Notes under the pieces: generated by a model
Told to the model about the DNA's origin: nothing
The model's database searches: none
What the model saw: only the letters and a program-made list of their open reading frames with translations
Shown here: one piece after another, positions 19,784-28,848 of the stretch
How the letters are laid out: each line of letters starts with the position of its first letter
How positions within the stretch are numbered: position 1 is the first letter of the stretch
NCBI GenBank assembly: GCA_902538085.1
Contig: CACBDV010000001.1
Span: 293,766 to 357,765, forward strand
Direction of reading: 5' to 3'
DNA from: an uncultured Alphaproteobacteria bacterium
GTDB taxonomy: Bacteria; Pseudomonadota; Alphaproteobacteria; HIMB59
DNA: 64,000 bases
Program-made: the position numbers and the translations under genes

Positions 19784-20834
19784 ATATGCAGCAATGTTCT
19801 GCTGGTAATTTTAGAATAACTTTTTCTGACGGTATGTCTAATTCTCTTTTAACTTTTGCTTTTATTTTAAATGAATCAAAAGACGCTGTAATAAGTTTAT
19901 AATTTCCAAAATCTTCGACTTCGATTACGTCCGCTTCTAATGAATTATCACTATGTTCATTTTCAACTGTAATATACTCAGAACGAATTCCTAGTTTTAG
20001 ATTTTCCGATTTAGAATTGTTAATATTAGTTTGAACTTTGAATGAATTAACACCTATACTAATTTCATTTTTAGAACTTGCAGAACATTCATATAAATTC
20101 ATTGCAGGTGAACCAATAAAATAACCAACAAATGTTGTTTGAGGCCTCTCAAAAAGGTCCTTTGGTGATCCTGCCTGCACAACTTCACCTTGATCCATAA
20201 CTATAATATTATCTGCAAATGTCATAGCCTCATTCTGATCATGAGTTACATATATCAATGTTGTCTTATACTTATCATTTATTTCTTTTAATTTTCTTCT
20301 GAGACGAAATTTTAAATCAGGATCAATAACTGTCAGTGGTTCATCCATTAATATAGCAGCTACATCCTCCCGAACTAAACCTCTTCCAAGAGAAATCAAT
20401 TGCTTTTGATCTGCTGTTAATCCTTTTGCTCGATTGTTCAAATAATCTTGCAAATTCAGTATTTCTGCGACCTCTTTGACTTTCCTTTCTATTTGATCCT
20501 CAGGAAACTGTCGGCATTTTAAGGGAAAAGCAAGATTTTCGAATACTGTCATTGTTCCATAAATTACAGGAAATTGAAACACTTGGGCGATGTTTCTTTC
20601 TTCAGTAATCATTGAGGTTACATCTCTTTCATCGAAAAATACTTTTCCATGAGATGGGTTCACTAAACCACTCATAATATTTAACATTGTTGTCTTTCCA
20701 CAACCTGAAGGACCAAGTAGTGCATAACGTCCACCATCTGCCCAAGAAAGAGACATTTCTTTCAAAGCAAATATTGGGTTGCTTGCATTGGGCTCGTATG
20801 TGTGTGCAATGTTTTCTAAAATTATTTTAGCCAT
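19761..20834 (-). CDS. ABC transporter ATPase with degenerate signature motif (LTADQ)
   Basis: Intact Walker A GPSGCGKTT, DEP and YVTHDQNEAM, but LTADQKQLISLGRGL replaces LSGGQ. Confidence 0.88.
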   Translation of the reverse strand: MAKIILENIAHTYEPNASNPIFALKEMSLSWADGGRYALLGPSGCGKTTMLNIMSGLVNPSHGKVFFDERDVTSMITEERNIAQVFQFPVIYGTMTVFENLAFPLKCRQFPEDQIERKVKEVAEILNLQDYLNNRAKGLTADQKQLISLGRGLVREDVAAILMDEPLTVIDPDLKFRLRRKLKEINDKYKTTLIYVTHDQNEAMTFADNIIVMDQGEVVQAGSPKDLFERPQTTFVGYFIGSPAMNLYECSASSKNEISIGVNSFKVQTNINNSKSENLKLGIRSEYITVENEHSDNSLEADVIEVEDFGNYKLITASFDSFKIKAKVKRELDIPSEKVILKLPAEHCCIYEDNKLI

Positions 20835-21907
20835 TATTGTTGATAGGGAGAGTGTCGGAGATCCCCTGACTCCTCAAACAAATAAATTTTTGATTTATCA
20901 AAATTAATTTTTACAACCTCATTTGTGTTATATGTTTTTACTTCTTCAATTGTGGCAACACATTTTAAATTTTTATTACGTAAGTGAAGAAAAGTCTCTG
21001 ACCCTGATATTTCAGAAATTTCTACATCAAAAGCAAAACCTTGATCATCAAGATATATATCTGTGGCTCTAATGCCTACTAAATACTTTCCGTTAGGTAC
21101 AGACTTGAGTTCATCAGGGATTTGGATTTGAACGCTATCATTCATAATCAAAGAATTATCTTGTATAAGACATTTATTGATATTCATTGCAGGGTCATTA
21201 GTAATTTCAGCAACTTTAGCAGTTGCAGGATTTTCAAATACATCTTTAGCTGTACCTGTCTGAAGTATTTTACCTTCATCAATTACAATAATATCGCCGT
21301 TGAGTTGCATCGCCTCTAAAGGATCTGTGCTAGCATAAATTAAAATTGAGTTTGACTCGTCAGATACATTAAAAAGTTTTTTAAATTCCTCTCGAAGGCC
21401 TTCTCTCAATTTGTAATCAAGGTTAACGAGAGGTTCGTCTAATAAAAGTATTTTAGCTTTTTTTGCTAAAGACCTTGCGAGAGCTACTCTTTGTTGTTGT
21501 CCACCAGATAGTTCTTGAATTTTTCTTGACTCAAAACCGATTAAACCAACTTTTTCCATTGCTTCTTGAACTTCTTTTTCAATTAGATTTTCATCCATTT
21601 TCCTTTGTTTTAGTGGGAAAGCGACGTTATCTCTGACATTTAAATGCGGATAATTTATAAATTGTTGATACACCATAGCTACATTTCTTTTCCAAACAGG
21701 AATTGATAAAAAATCTGTATCTTCAAAATTTATAGATCCCGAGTCAGGTGTTTGAAGACCAGCAATAGTTTTCAAAAGTGTGGTTTTACCTGATAAAGTT
21801 CTACCTAATATCGTGTACATTTTTCCTGAGTCAAATCTCAAACTAATATCATTTAAATGATATTCCTCTGATGGTTTAAAAGAAATATGATTGAGCATTA
21901 AAGACAT
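20834..21907 (-). CDS. ABC transporter ATPase with degenerate H-loop (YASTD)
   Basis: GRTLSGKTT Walker A, intact LSGGQQQRVALARSL and LLLDEPLVNLD, but YASTDPLEAM replaces YVTHDxxEAM. Start moved to the ATG at 21907 (MSLMLNHISF). Confidence 0.88.
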   Translation of the reverse strand: MSLMLNHISFKPSEEYHLNDISLRFDSGKMYTILGRTLSGKTTLLKTIAGLQTPDSGSINFEDTDFLSIPVWKRNVAMVYQQFINYPHLNVRDNVAFPLKQRKMDENLIEKEVQEAMEKVGLIGFESRKIQELSGGQQQRVALARSLAKKAKILLLDEPLVNLDYKLREGLREEFKKLFNVSDESNSILIYASTDPLEAMQLNGDIIVIDEGKILQTGTAKDVFENPATAKVAEITNDPAMNINKCLIQDNSLIMNDSVQIQIPDELKSVPNGKYLVGIRATDIYLDDQGFAFDVEISEISGSETFLHLRNKNLKCVATIEEVKTYNTNEVVKINFDKSKIYLFEESGDLRHSPYQQ

Positions 21908-22755
21908 TATTTTAAAGCCCCAGATAAATTGCCCTTTGATAAATAACGCTCTACAATAAACGCCACGATTATTAACGGTGCAACAGATACAAGTGCAGCT
22001 GCAGATAAGCTCCACCAAGGTGTAATTGAAGAATTTAATGCTACAATTTTGACTGGCAACAACTGTACTTTTGTAAAGGTTAATATAAAAGCAAAGAAAA
22101 AATCAATCCAACCAAATATAATACAAAACAAACCTGCTACTAACATACCCGGAACTGAATTAGGGAGAACGACTTTAAAAAAAGCTTGAAATGGATTGCA
22201 TCCATCAATTAAAGCTGTTTCATCAATTTCTCTGGGAACACGATTAAAAAAATCAACCATAATCCAAACAGCAATTGGCATTAATAAAACAATATAAACT
22301 AGAATTAAACCAGCGAGACTATCTAGAAGCCCTAAGGAGCTTAAAAAAATAAAAAAAGGAATTGACAATACAACAGGTGGCATAATTCTTTGGGATATAA
22401 AAAAGAACGTAATATCATTATTTTTAACAATTCCAGCTTTGAAGGTGTAACGAGATAAAGCATATGCAGCTAATGTGCCTAAAACAATGCTGATCAAACT
22501 TGCTGTTAGTGTAACAAAAATACTATTGAAATATGGTCCGATAATATTTATTCCACCTTGGGAACCGGGCTTAAATAAAACACTCCATCCATCTAAAGTT
22601 GGTTCAAACTGCAACCAAGGGATATATGTCGCTCCACCTGTCACTGAATTAAAATCCTTAAAAGAGGTTGATATGGCCCAAAGAAAAGGCGCTATAACAA
22701 AGCAAGCCCATAGTACAACAAAGAAATATTTCAAAAATGTATATAATTTAGGCAT
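21907..22755 (-). CDS. ABC transporter permease
   Basis: Multi-TM; DETALIDGCNPFQAFFKVVLPNSVPG EAA motif. Confidence 0.88.
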   Translation of the reverse strand: MPKLYTFLKYFFVVLWACFVIAPFLWAISTSFKDFNSVTGGATYIPWLQFEPTLDGWSVLFKPGSQGGINIIGPYFNSIFVTLTASLISIVLGTLAAYALSRYTFKAGIVKNNDITFFFISQRIMPPVVLSIPFFIFLSSLGLLDSLAGLILVYIVLLMPIAVWIMVDFFNRVPREIDETALIDGCNPFQAFFKVVLPNSVPGMLVAGLFCIIFGWIDFFFAFILTFTKVQLLPVKIVALNSSITPWWSLSAAALVSVAPLIIVAFIVERYLSKGNLSGALK

Positions 22756-22756
22756 T

Positions 22757-23620
22757 TTATTCTCTCATCAAAACCTTCGTTAAGACTTTTACAATAATTG
22801 TCAAACTTATGATCATGATAATAAGGTACGTAAATGAGGCGGTTGCGGCGTATCCCATTTGGAATTCGCGAAGCCCTTTTATGAAAATGAAAAAGCTAGA
22901 TGTTTCCGTGGACGTGCCCGGACCACCGCTTGTCAAAACAAAAACTGTATCCATAATTTTAGAAGCTTCAATAAGTCTTATTATTATTGCACCAATAGAT
23001 ATGGGTGCCATCAAGGGAAAAGTGACATATATAAATTTTTTAAATGGGGAGGCACCATCAACAGCTGCTGCTAAAAAAGGCTCTTTAGGTAAACTTAAAA
23101 GTCCAGCCAACATTAATAGGAACATAAACGATGTCCACTGCCAAACTTCTACTACAATAATGGAAACTTTTGCTAAACCAGGACTAGATAACCATGGAGG
23201 CTGTACTCCAAAAATACTCAGAAAATCATTTAAAGGCCCTAGTGACTCATGAAAAAAAGTTCTCCAAATAACAGTCATAATTACTGGAGTTGTCATCATA
23301 GGAATGAGAAACAAAACTCTAAAAAATCTTTTAAACTTAATGTCCTTCCAGACCATGTGGGCCAAAGCAAACCCAATTATATATTGAAGAAAAACCGTAG
23401 TTATTGCTAAAAAACTTAATCTAAAAAATGACTGCCAAAAACGAGGGTCATCAGTAAATAATCGAATATAATTTTTAAGACCAATAAAATCTAATCCAGG
23501 ATTAAAACTATTCCATCCTGATAAACTTAACCTTACAGTAAAAATTATTGGAAAAATTAGTATACCAATTAAAACTATTAAACCGGGAAGTAAAAATACA
23601 TATTTATGTTTAAAGTTCAT
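22757..23620 (-). CDS. ABC transporter permease
   Basis: Multi-TM; AAAVDGASPFKKFIYVTFPLMAP EAA motif. Confidence 0.88.
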   Translation of the reverse strand: MNFKHKYVFLLPGLIVLIGILIFPIIFTVRLSLSGWNSFNPGLDFIGLKNYIRLFTDDPRFWQSFFRLSFLAITTVFLQYIIGFALAHMVWKDIKFKRFFRVLFLIPMMTTPVIMTVIWRTFFHESLGPLNDFLSIFGVQPPWLSSPGLAKVSIIVVEVWQWTSFMFLLMLAGLLSLPKEPFLAAAVDGASPFKKFIYVTFPLMAPISIGAIIIRLIEASKIMDTVFVLTSGGPGTSTETSSFFIFIKGLREFQMGYAATASFTYLIIMIISLTIIVKVLTKVLMRE

Positions 23621-23655
23621 TCAGTAATAAATATTTTATAAAATTAATCTTTGGG

Positions 23656-23683
23656 GTGATCGCTCAGTATTATGAGCGATCAC
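23656..23683 (-). other. Intercistronic stem-loop between binding-protein and permease genes
   Basis: GTGATCGCTCA-GTATTA-TGAGCGATCAC: 11-bp perfect stem, 22 nt past the binding-protein stop; no U-tract. Confidence 0.85.
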
Positions 23684-23705
23684 TAAGTTAAATCAAATTA
23701 ATAAT

Positions 23706-25232
23706 TTATAATTCGTTATCTTCCATTTTGACACCAACAGCGTATGCATCTCTAACGTTATCAGCACCAACTCTATCGAGAATTGATACCCACTCAGCAT
23801 AAACTTCGTCAAGTGCCTCTTGAGGAGATAATTGTCCTGCTAAAGCTTTTGCCGTTCCAGTTGCTAATGCACTGTTGAACTCAAAAGTACCAGGAACTCT
23901 TAATGGAAATACTCTGTTAGTACTTTTTTCCATATCAGCAAGTGTGTCGACATATGATTGAGCAATGTCTGAATCCCAACCAATTTGTGTCCAAACATCA
24001 GCTTTAAAGTCCTCTTCCATAAATGGGTTCACACCAAATCGACCAATTCCTATATCTGCTTGGTGATTAGCTCCATTTGCAAAGAAGCAAAGATAATCAA
24101 AAGCGACATCTTTATTTTCTGACTTTCCTGCAACACCAACTGCCCATCCCCATACGAAGAAAGGAGCTTGATTGTATCTTGCTTCCCAGGCACCCATCCC
24201 TCTGTTCCAAACTTTTTCGGCACCAGGAAGTTGTGCGGCACCAACTTGGTTTGCAATTGGACTATCTGGTTGCATTGCTGCTACAAAAGCATCGTCCCAT
24301 GAGAAACTAAATAAGGTCTGGCCTCCACCAAAAGAGTTAATTTCATCTCCTAGACCAAAGTTAATTCCTCCAGGTGGTACATAGTTAACTGCATCAACCC
24401 AATCTGTGAGAGCTTCAACAAATCCAGGGTTATTAATTAATGGTTCCATGGTTTCTAAATCAAAGAAGAAACCTCCTGGGGTACTCTCATTTTTGGCGTA
24501 AGCAACTGAACGAGAATAGAAAGCAGCATACATAAGGTCATCTTTTTTCATAACCTCAGCAGAACCATATTCTAGCTCTCCGTCACCATCCCAGTCCCAA
24601 CCATTAAAGTAAGAAGCCATTTCTCCGTACTCTTTCCAAGTTGTTGGAACTTTTAATTCCTTACCTGTATCAGCTTTATACTTAGCTTGCATCTCAGGAT
24701 TATCGATGACGTCTTTTCTATATTTTAAATAGTGCCTGTCACCATCAACCGGATACTGATACATAACACCGTCCCATGAAGCGATAGCCTTATGTGAGGC
24801 TGATACACCATCCATTTGGTCCACATATTCTTGTGGCACAGGCGCTAAATATCTTTTCCAGTCATTGATAAAGTTTGAAAAACCAAAGACGATATCATAT
24901 GGGGCCTGACCAGCTTGGAAAGGAACCATTGCCTTTGAGTAAAGGTCACCAGCAGGAGTATGTGTTACTTCTACTTTAGCACCTGTTAATTTTTCAAACT
25001 GCTCAGCGTGAAGAGCGGTTGGCTCTCCCATAACAGGGATAGCGTGTGTATTTATAGTAAGTGTTCTTCCACTATAGTCTTTTTGAGACATAGACTCATA
25101 AGAACACATTCCAGGAATATCTCCTGTAGCAGCGATGTGTGGAAATTGATCTCCCCACTTGTCTGCATGTGCAACTTGGCTGCCTATCAAGAGGACAGAC
25201 GCCAAGGCGCTTATCAAAGTTTTAAGTTTCAT
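23706..25232 (-). CDS. ABC transporter extracellular substrate-binding protein (sugar/polyol type)
   Basis: Signal peptide; GRTLTINTHAIPVMGEPTALHAEQFEKLTGAKVEV; first transport gene of the operon. Confidence 0.85.
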   Translation of the reverse strand: MKLKTLISALASVLLIGSQVAHADKWGDQFPHIAATGDIPGMCSYESMSQKDYSGRTLTINTHAIPVMGEPTALHAEQFEKLTGAKVEVTHTPAGDLYSKAMVPFQAGQAPYDIVFGFSNFINDWKRYLAPVPQEYVDQMDGVSASHKAIASWDGVMYQYPVDGDRHYLKYRKDVIDNPEMQAKYKADTGKELKVPTTWKEYGEMASYFNGWDWDGDGELEYGSAEVMKKDDLMYAAFYSRSVAYAKNESTPGGFFFDLETMEPLINNPGFVEALTDWVDAVNYVPPGGINFGLGDEINSFGGGQTLFSFSWDDAFVAAMQPDSPIANQVGAAQLPGAEKVWNRGMGAWEARYNQAPFFVWGWAVGVAGKSENKDVAFDYLCFFANGANHQADIGIGRFGVNPFMEEDFKADVWTQIGWDSDIAQSYVDTLADMEKSTNRVFPLRVPGTFEFNSALATGTAKALAGQLSPQEALDEVYAEWVSILDRVGADNVRDAYAVGVKMEDNEL

Positions 25233-25290
25233 ATATTTCCCTCCCTTAATACTTCGTTTTTGCTCAGAACTTAATCTGATAACAAACTTT

Positions 25291-26355
25291 CTATGGTACT
25301 AAAACTGCTCTTCCTTTTACAAGACCGTTATTAAGATCATGCAGAGCTTTATTGGCTTCACTAAGCTTGTACTCCTGCATGGATAACCTTACTAGGTCTT
25401 TATTCGCTAATTCCATTAGCTCATAAAGTTCGGACCATGTACCAATTAAATTTCCTATGATATTTCTCTCAGAAATAATCATATCAACGGATTTAATTTT
25501 AATATCTTCTCCGTAACCAACTATATAATAAGACCCAGTGTTTTTAGTCATACTAAGACCCATTGAAGTTGAACCTTTTTCTCCCACCATATCGATGACT
25601 GCCTCAGCACCAAGACCTTTGGTTAATTCCATAACTCTCTCTACTTCATTGCCATCAATTAAAACACCATGATCTCCACCAAGAGGCATAGCATGCTTAA
25701 GTGCAGTTTCAGATTTTTCTACAATAATTATATTTGCAGCACACATTGCTTTTAAACATTGGATAGCTATGTGACCCAAACCACCTGCACCTATTACAAC
25801 ACAGTTCTCACCTGGTAAAAGATGTCTTGTTGCTTTTTTTGCAACACGATATGCGGTCAAACCCGCATCAGAAAATGGTGCGACATCCTTAGGGGTTAGT
25901 GTGTTAGGAATCTTGATAAGATTTCTTACACTTGTTTTTAATAATTCAGAGTATCCACCTTCTTTAACATTTAATCCTGGAAAAATTCCGTTCTCAGCGT
26001 GAGTATCTAAACCTTTTCTACAACTTAAACAAGTGCCATTGGTTCCAGAGATAATTGGATGGAGAATAACTGAGTCACCTTTTTTAAATCCCTCTACATC
26101 ACTTCCAACTTCCTCAATCCATCCAGCATTTTCGTGACCCATTACACATGGTAAAAGTTTATCATCAGGGTCCTGGATATGTCTCCACTCACCTTCGATG
26201 ACATGTAAATCTGTTCTGCAGACACCTGCTGCTCCAATCTTAACAATGACGTCAGATGCCTTTTCAAGTTTTGGGTTTGGAACTTCCTCTTCCTTTACCC
26301 AAACGTCCTGTTTCATCTCAGGGTCATAGCTATGTAATACTTGTGCTTTCATCAA
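25291..26355 (-). CDS. Zinc-type (MDR) NAD(P)-dependent alcohol dehydrogenase
   Basis: GVCRTDLHVIEGEW, CVMGHENAGWIEEVG, VVIGAGGLGHIAIQCLKA. Confidence 0.88.
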   Translation of the reverse strand: MMKAQVLHSYDPEMKQDVWVKEEEVPNPKLEKASDVIVKIGAAGVCRTDLHVIEGEWRHIQDPDDKLLPCVMGHENAGWIEEVGSDVEGFKKGDSVILHPIISGTNGTCLSCRKGLDTHAENGIFPGLNVKEGGYSELLKTSVRNLIKIPNTLTPKDVAPFSDAGLTAYRVAKKATRHLLPGENCVVIGAGGLGHIAIQCLKAMCAANIIIVEKSETALKHAMPLGGDHGVLIDGNEVERVMELTKGLGAEAVIDMVGEKGSTSMGLSMTKNTGSYYIVGYGEDIKIKSVDMIISERNIIGNLIGTWSELYELMELANKDLVRLSMQEYKLSEANKALHDLNNGLVKGRAVLVP

Positions 26356-26451
26356 TTCCTCCCAAAATTACATTCATTTAACTATAAAAAGTCCACAGAT
26401 CCAATGTTCAAAATTGATGCATACTCTATTTTGAAAGAAAAAAAACAAAAA

Positions 26452-26472
26452 ATTGTTCATTTTTTGAACAAT
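26452..26472. promoter_or_regulatory. Putative operator ATTGTTCA-TTTTT-TGAACAAT
   Basis: Perfect 8-bp inverted repeat with 5-bp spacer between the divergent ADH and AcoR-like regulator; another TGTTCA half-site at 26405-26410. Confidence 0.6.
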
Positions 26473-26515
26473 CTTAGAAGTTGTAATAATTTTATGAAAT
26501 TGCTAATTTTCAAAA

Positions 26516-27610
26516 ATGCAATCTTACAGACAGTTAATTGAAAGAACTCGTCTTTTGGAAAAGGATAGAAACATATCCTTAGATTTTAAAGACAAAAAAA
26601 TTGTTGATAGTTGGATTAGATGTTTTGAAAATGGTTTAAGTCCTGAGAGAAATTCTATTGAAAGTGTAATAAGTGCATCAAGATTAAATGAACTCCAAGA
26701 TGAGTATAACGATATAAGAGGTTTTATTTTACCAGAATTAGAACTTCTTCATTCTCAAATTGCTGGAACAAACTTTATGGTTGCTTTTGCGAACAACGAG
26801 GGAGTTGTTCTCGACACACTCTATGATAATGAATTTTATAATAGTAAAGCAAGAAAGGTTGTAATACCTGGCTCAGTTTGGAAAGAAGAGTATAGAGGAA
26901 CGAATGGATTAGGATTAACACTTAAAACAAATTCTGCATCAATAGTTGCTGGAGGTGAACATTTTTTTAATGAACATTGTCACCTTTCCTGTTTTGCAAG
27001 TCCAATTTTTGATCATAACCAAAATATTGTTGGAATAATAGACGCTTCAACTGATACATCATCAAGACAAGATCATACTTTGGCTCTTGTTAAACTATCT
27101 GCAAAATCTGTAGAACAGAAATTATTTTTGAATTCATTTCAGCACACAAACATTTACTCTTTTCACCCAAGAAGCGAATACCTTAATACGAACAGTATAG
27201 GTTTGATTGCTGTTAATGATGATGGAGAAATAGAAGGAGTAAATTCTAACGCAAGAGTTATGCTAAGTGGTATTTTTAAAGATACAACTAATGATTTTTT
27301 TAATATCTTTACTACTCCATATCATAAAATTGCTTATGATTTAAATTTAGATAAAGTTTTAAAAGTAAAAGATTGGTTGGGCTCAAGTCTTTTTATAAAG
27401 CTATTTCAAAGACAAGTATCAAATTATAATAGGGTAAATAATAATTTAAAACAGCCATATAAGCCTTGTGTTAATTGCGAAGGATCTGCAATTAAAGAAA
27501 AGCAGTGTATCCTTATTCAAAAAACATATAAGCAAACTGGCGAAAAAGTTAGTAGTGTTTCAAGAACTTTAAATATCTCGAGAACGACTGTTTATAAGCA
27601 TTTATCTTAG
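26516..27610 (+). CDS. AcoR-like transcriptional regulator (GAF-type sensor, Fis-type HTH, no AAA+ domain)
   Basis: DSWIRCFENGLSP N-terminus and GTNGLGLTL...GGEHFFNEHCHLSCFASPI typical of AcoR sensors; C-terminal VSSVSRTLNISRTTVYKHL; no Walker or GAFTGA motif. Confidence 0.75.
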   Translation: MQSYRQLIERTRLLEKDRNISLDFKDKKIVDSWIRCFENGLSPERNSIESVISASRLNELQDEYNDIRGFILPELELLHSQIAGTNFMVAFANNEGVVLDTLYDNEFYNSKARKVVIPGSVWKEEYRGTNGLGLTLKTNSASIVAGGEHFFNEHCHLSCFASPIFDHNQNIVGIIDASTDTSSRQDHTLALVKLSAKSVEQKLFLNSFQHTNIYSFHPRSEYLNTNSIGLIAVNDDGEIEGVNSNARVMLSGIFKDTTNDFFNIFTTPYHKIAYDLNLDKVLKVKDWLGSSLFIKLFQRQVSNYNRVNNNLKQPYKPCVNCEGSAIKEKQCILIQKTYKQTGEKVSSVSRTLNISRTTVYKHLS

Positions 27611-28645
27611 TTATTTTACGCCAAGTTTTTTTTGTAAGTCACTAGAAGAGGTAGTGTATCTAAACACGTATTTCTTATCACTATGGCAATATTCAAACAT
27701 TTTTTTTGCTGCAAGAGCTGCTTCATGAAAGCCACTTAAAATTAACTTTAATTTACCAGGGTAAATACAAATATCTCCAACAGCAAAAACTCTTGGAACA
27801 GAAGTTTCAAAATTCTCAGTATTCACTGATATTAAATTTTTTTCTAAATTTAAGCCCCAATCTGCTATAGGACCTAATTCTATTTTTAATCCAAAAAACG
27901 GAAAAATGGCGTCAATATCACTTATTGTTGTCTCATCATCAAGTGTCACTGTGACTTTACCGTTATCTTTTTTTTCAACCTTTTTTAAACTTCCCATGTT
28001 GAAGTTTACATCGCCTTTATCAACTAAAGACATAACTTTATTTACAGAGTCTTGAACTCCTTTAAATTCTTTTCTTCTGTGGACCAAAGAAACTTTTTTG
28101 GCTATTCCTTGAAATCCCATAACATAATCAAGCGCAGAGTCACCACCGCCGATTATTAAAATATTCTTATCTTCAAAATCAGATCTTTTTTTAACGGAGT
28201 AAAAAATATTTTTATTTTCTAGCTCCTGAGAGCCCTCTGCAGGAAGTTTTCTTGGAACAAAACTACCAGCCCCCGCTGCAATCACAAGAGACTTGCATTT
28301 AATGGATGTGCCCTTATCGGTTTCAACTAAGATATCATTATCATTTAAAGATATTTTAGAGGTTAATTGATTGAGATGATAAGAAGGGTTGAAAGGCTCA
28401 GCTTGTTTTATTAAATCATCGGTTAGTTCTTGGCCAGTAATAGCAGGCCTACTTGGAATATCATATAAATTTTTATCAGGATATAATTCTGCACACTGCC
28501 CTCCTATTTTATCAAGGTTGTCGATTAAATGAGCCTTCATATCTAAAAGACCCAATTCAAAAACTTGAAACAAACCGCATGGACCAGCGCCGATAATTAC
28601 AACGTCTGTTTCGTGGCTTCCGCCTGATTTAATAATACTGGTCAT
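27611..28645 (-). CDS. Thioredoxin-reductase-like ferredoxin-NADP+ reductase
   Basis: DVVIIGAGPCGLFQVFELG, GGQCAELYPDKNLYDIPS, GGGDSALD, FAVGDICIYPGKLKLILSGFHEAALAA. Confidence 0.85.
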   Translation of the reverse strand: MTSIIKSGGSHETDVVIIGAGPCGLFQVFELGLLDMKAHLIDNLDKIGGQCAELYPDKNLYDIPSRPAITGQELTDDLIKQAEPFNPSYHLNQLTSKISLNDNDILVETDKGTSIKCKSLVIAAGAGSFVPRKLPAEGSQELENKNIFYSVKKRSDFEDKNILIIGGGDSALDYVMGFQGIAKKVSLVHRRKEFKGVQDSVNKVMSLVDKGDVNFNMGSLKKVEKKDNGKVTVTLDDETTISDIDAIFPFFGLKIELGPIADWGLNLEKNLISVNTENFETSVPRVFAVGDICIYPGKLKLILSGFHEAALAAKKMFEYCHSDKKYVFRYTTSSSDLQKKLGVK

Positions 28646-28680
28646 GTCTTATTATTATAATAAATGTTACTTGAGTTAGA

Positions 28681-28773
28681 TTATTTGTTTCTTTTGTAAA
28701 TATCAAAAACCATTATCAATATTACTAAAACTGCGCCAAATATACCCAATAAAAGCGAGGTTTTTAAAGTCAT
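28681..28773 (-). CDS. Putative 30-aa single-TM small protein
   Basis: ATG ORF MTLKTSLLLGIFGAVLVILIMVFDIYKRNK in the gap upstream of, and co-oriented with, the reductase gene; too short for the track. Confidence 0.4.
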   Translation of the reverse strand: MTLKTSLLLGIFGAVLVILIMVFDIYKRNK

Positions 28774-28848
28774 ATTTATAATCTAACCGGTTAACTCTAT
28801 TATGGTAATCAATGCATTTCTAGTTTAAAAAAAACTAGGAGAAATAAG

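Noticed and set aside
22809-23252. 147-aa plus-strand ORF (and 22859..23074, 22475..22783)
   Set aside because: Antisense to two clearly identified permease genes; no recognisable domain.
24050-25274. Short ORFs 24050..24256, 24077..24310, 24172..24384, 25008..25274 overlapping the binding-protein gene
   Set aside because: Alternative-frame or antisense readings of a well supported CDS.
26341-26541. 66-aa plus-strand ORF spanning the ADH/regulator gap
   Set aside because: Overlaps the putative operator and the regulator start; low-complexity Lys/Asn-rich translation; more likely a promoter region.
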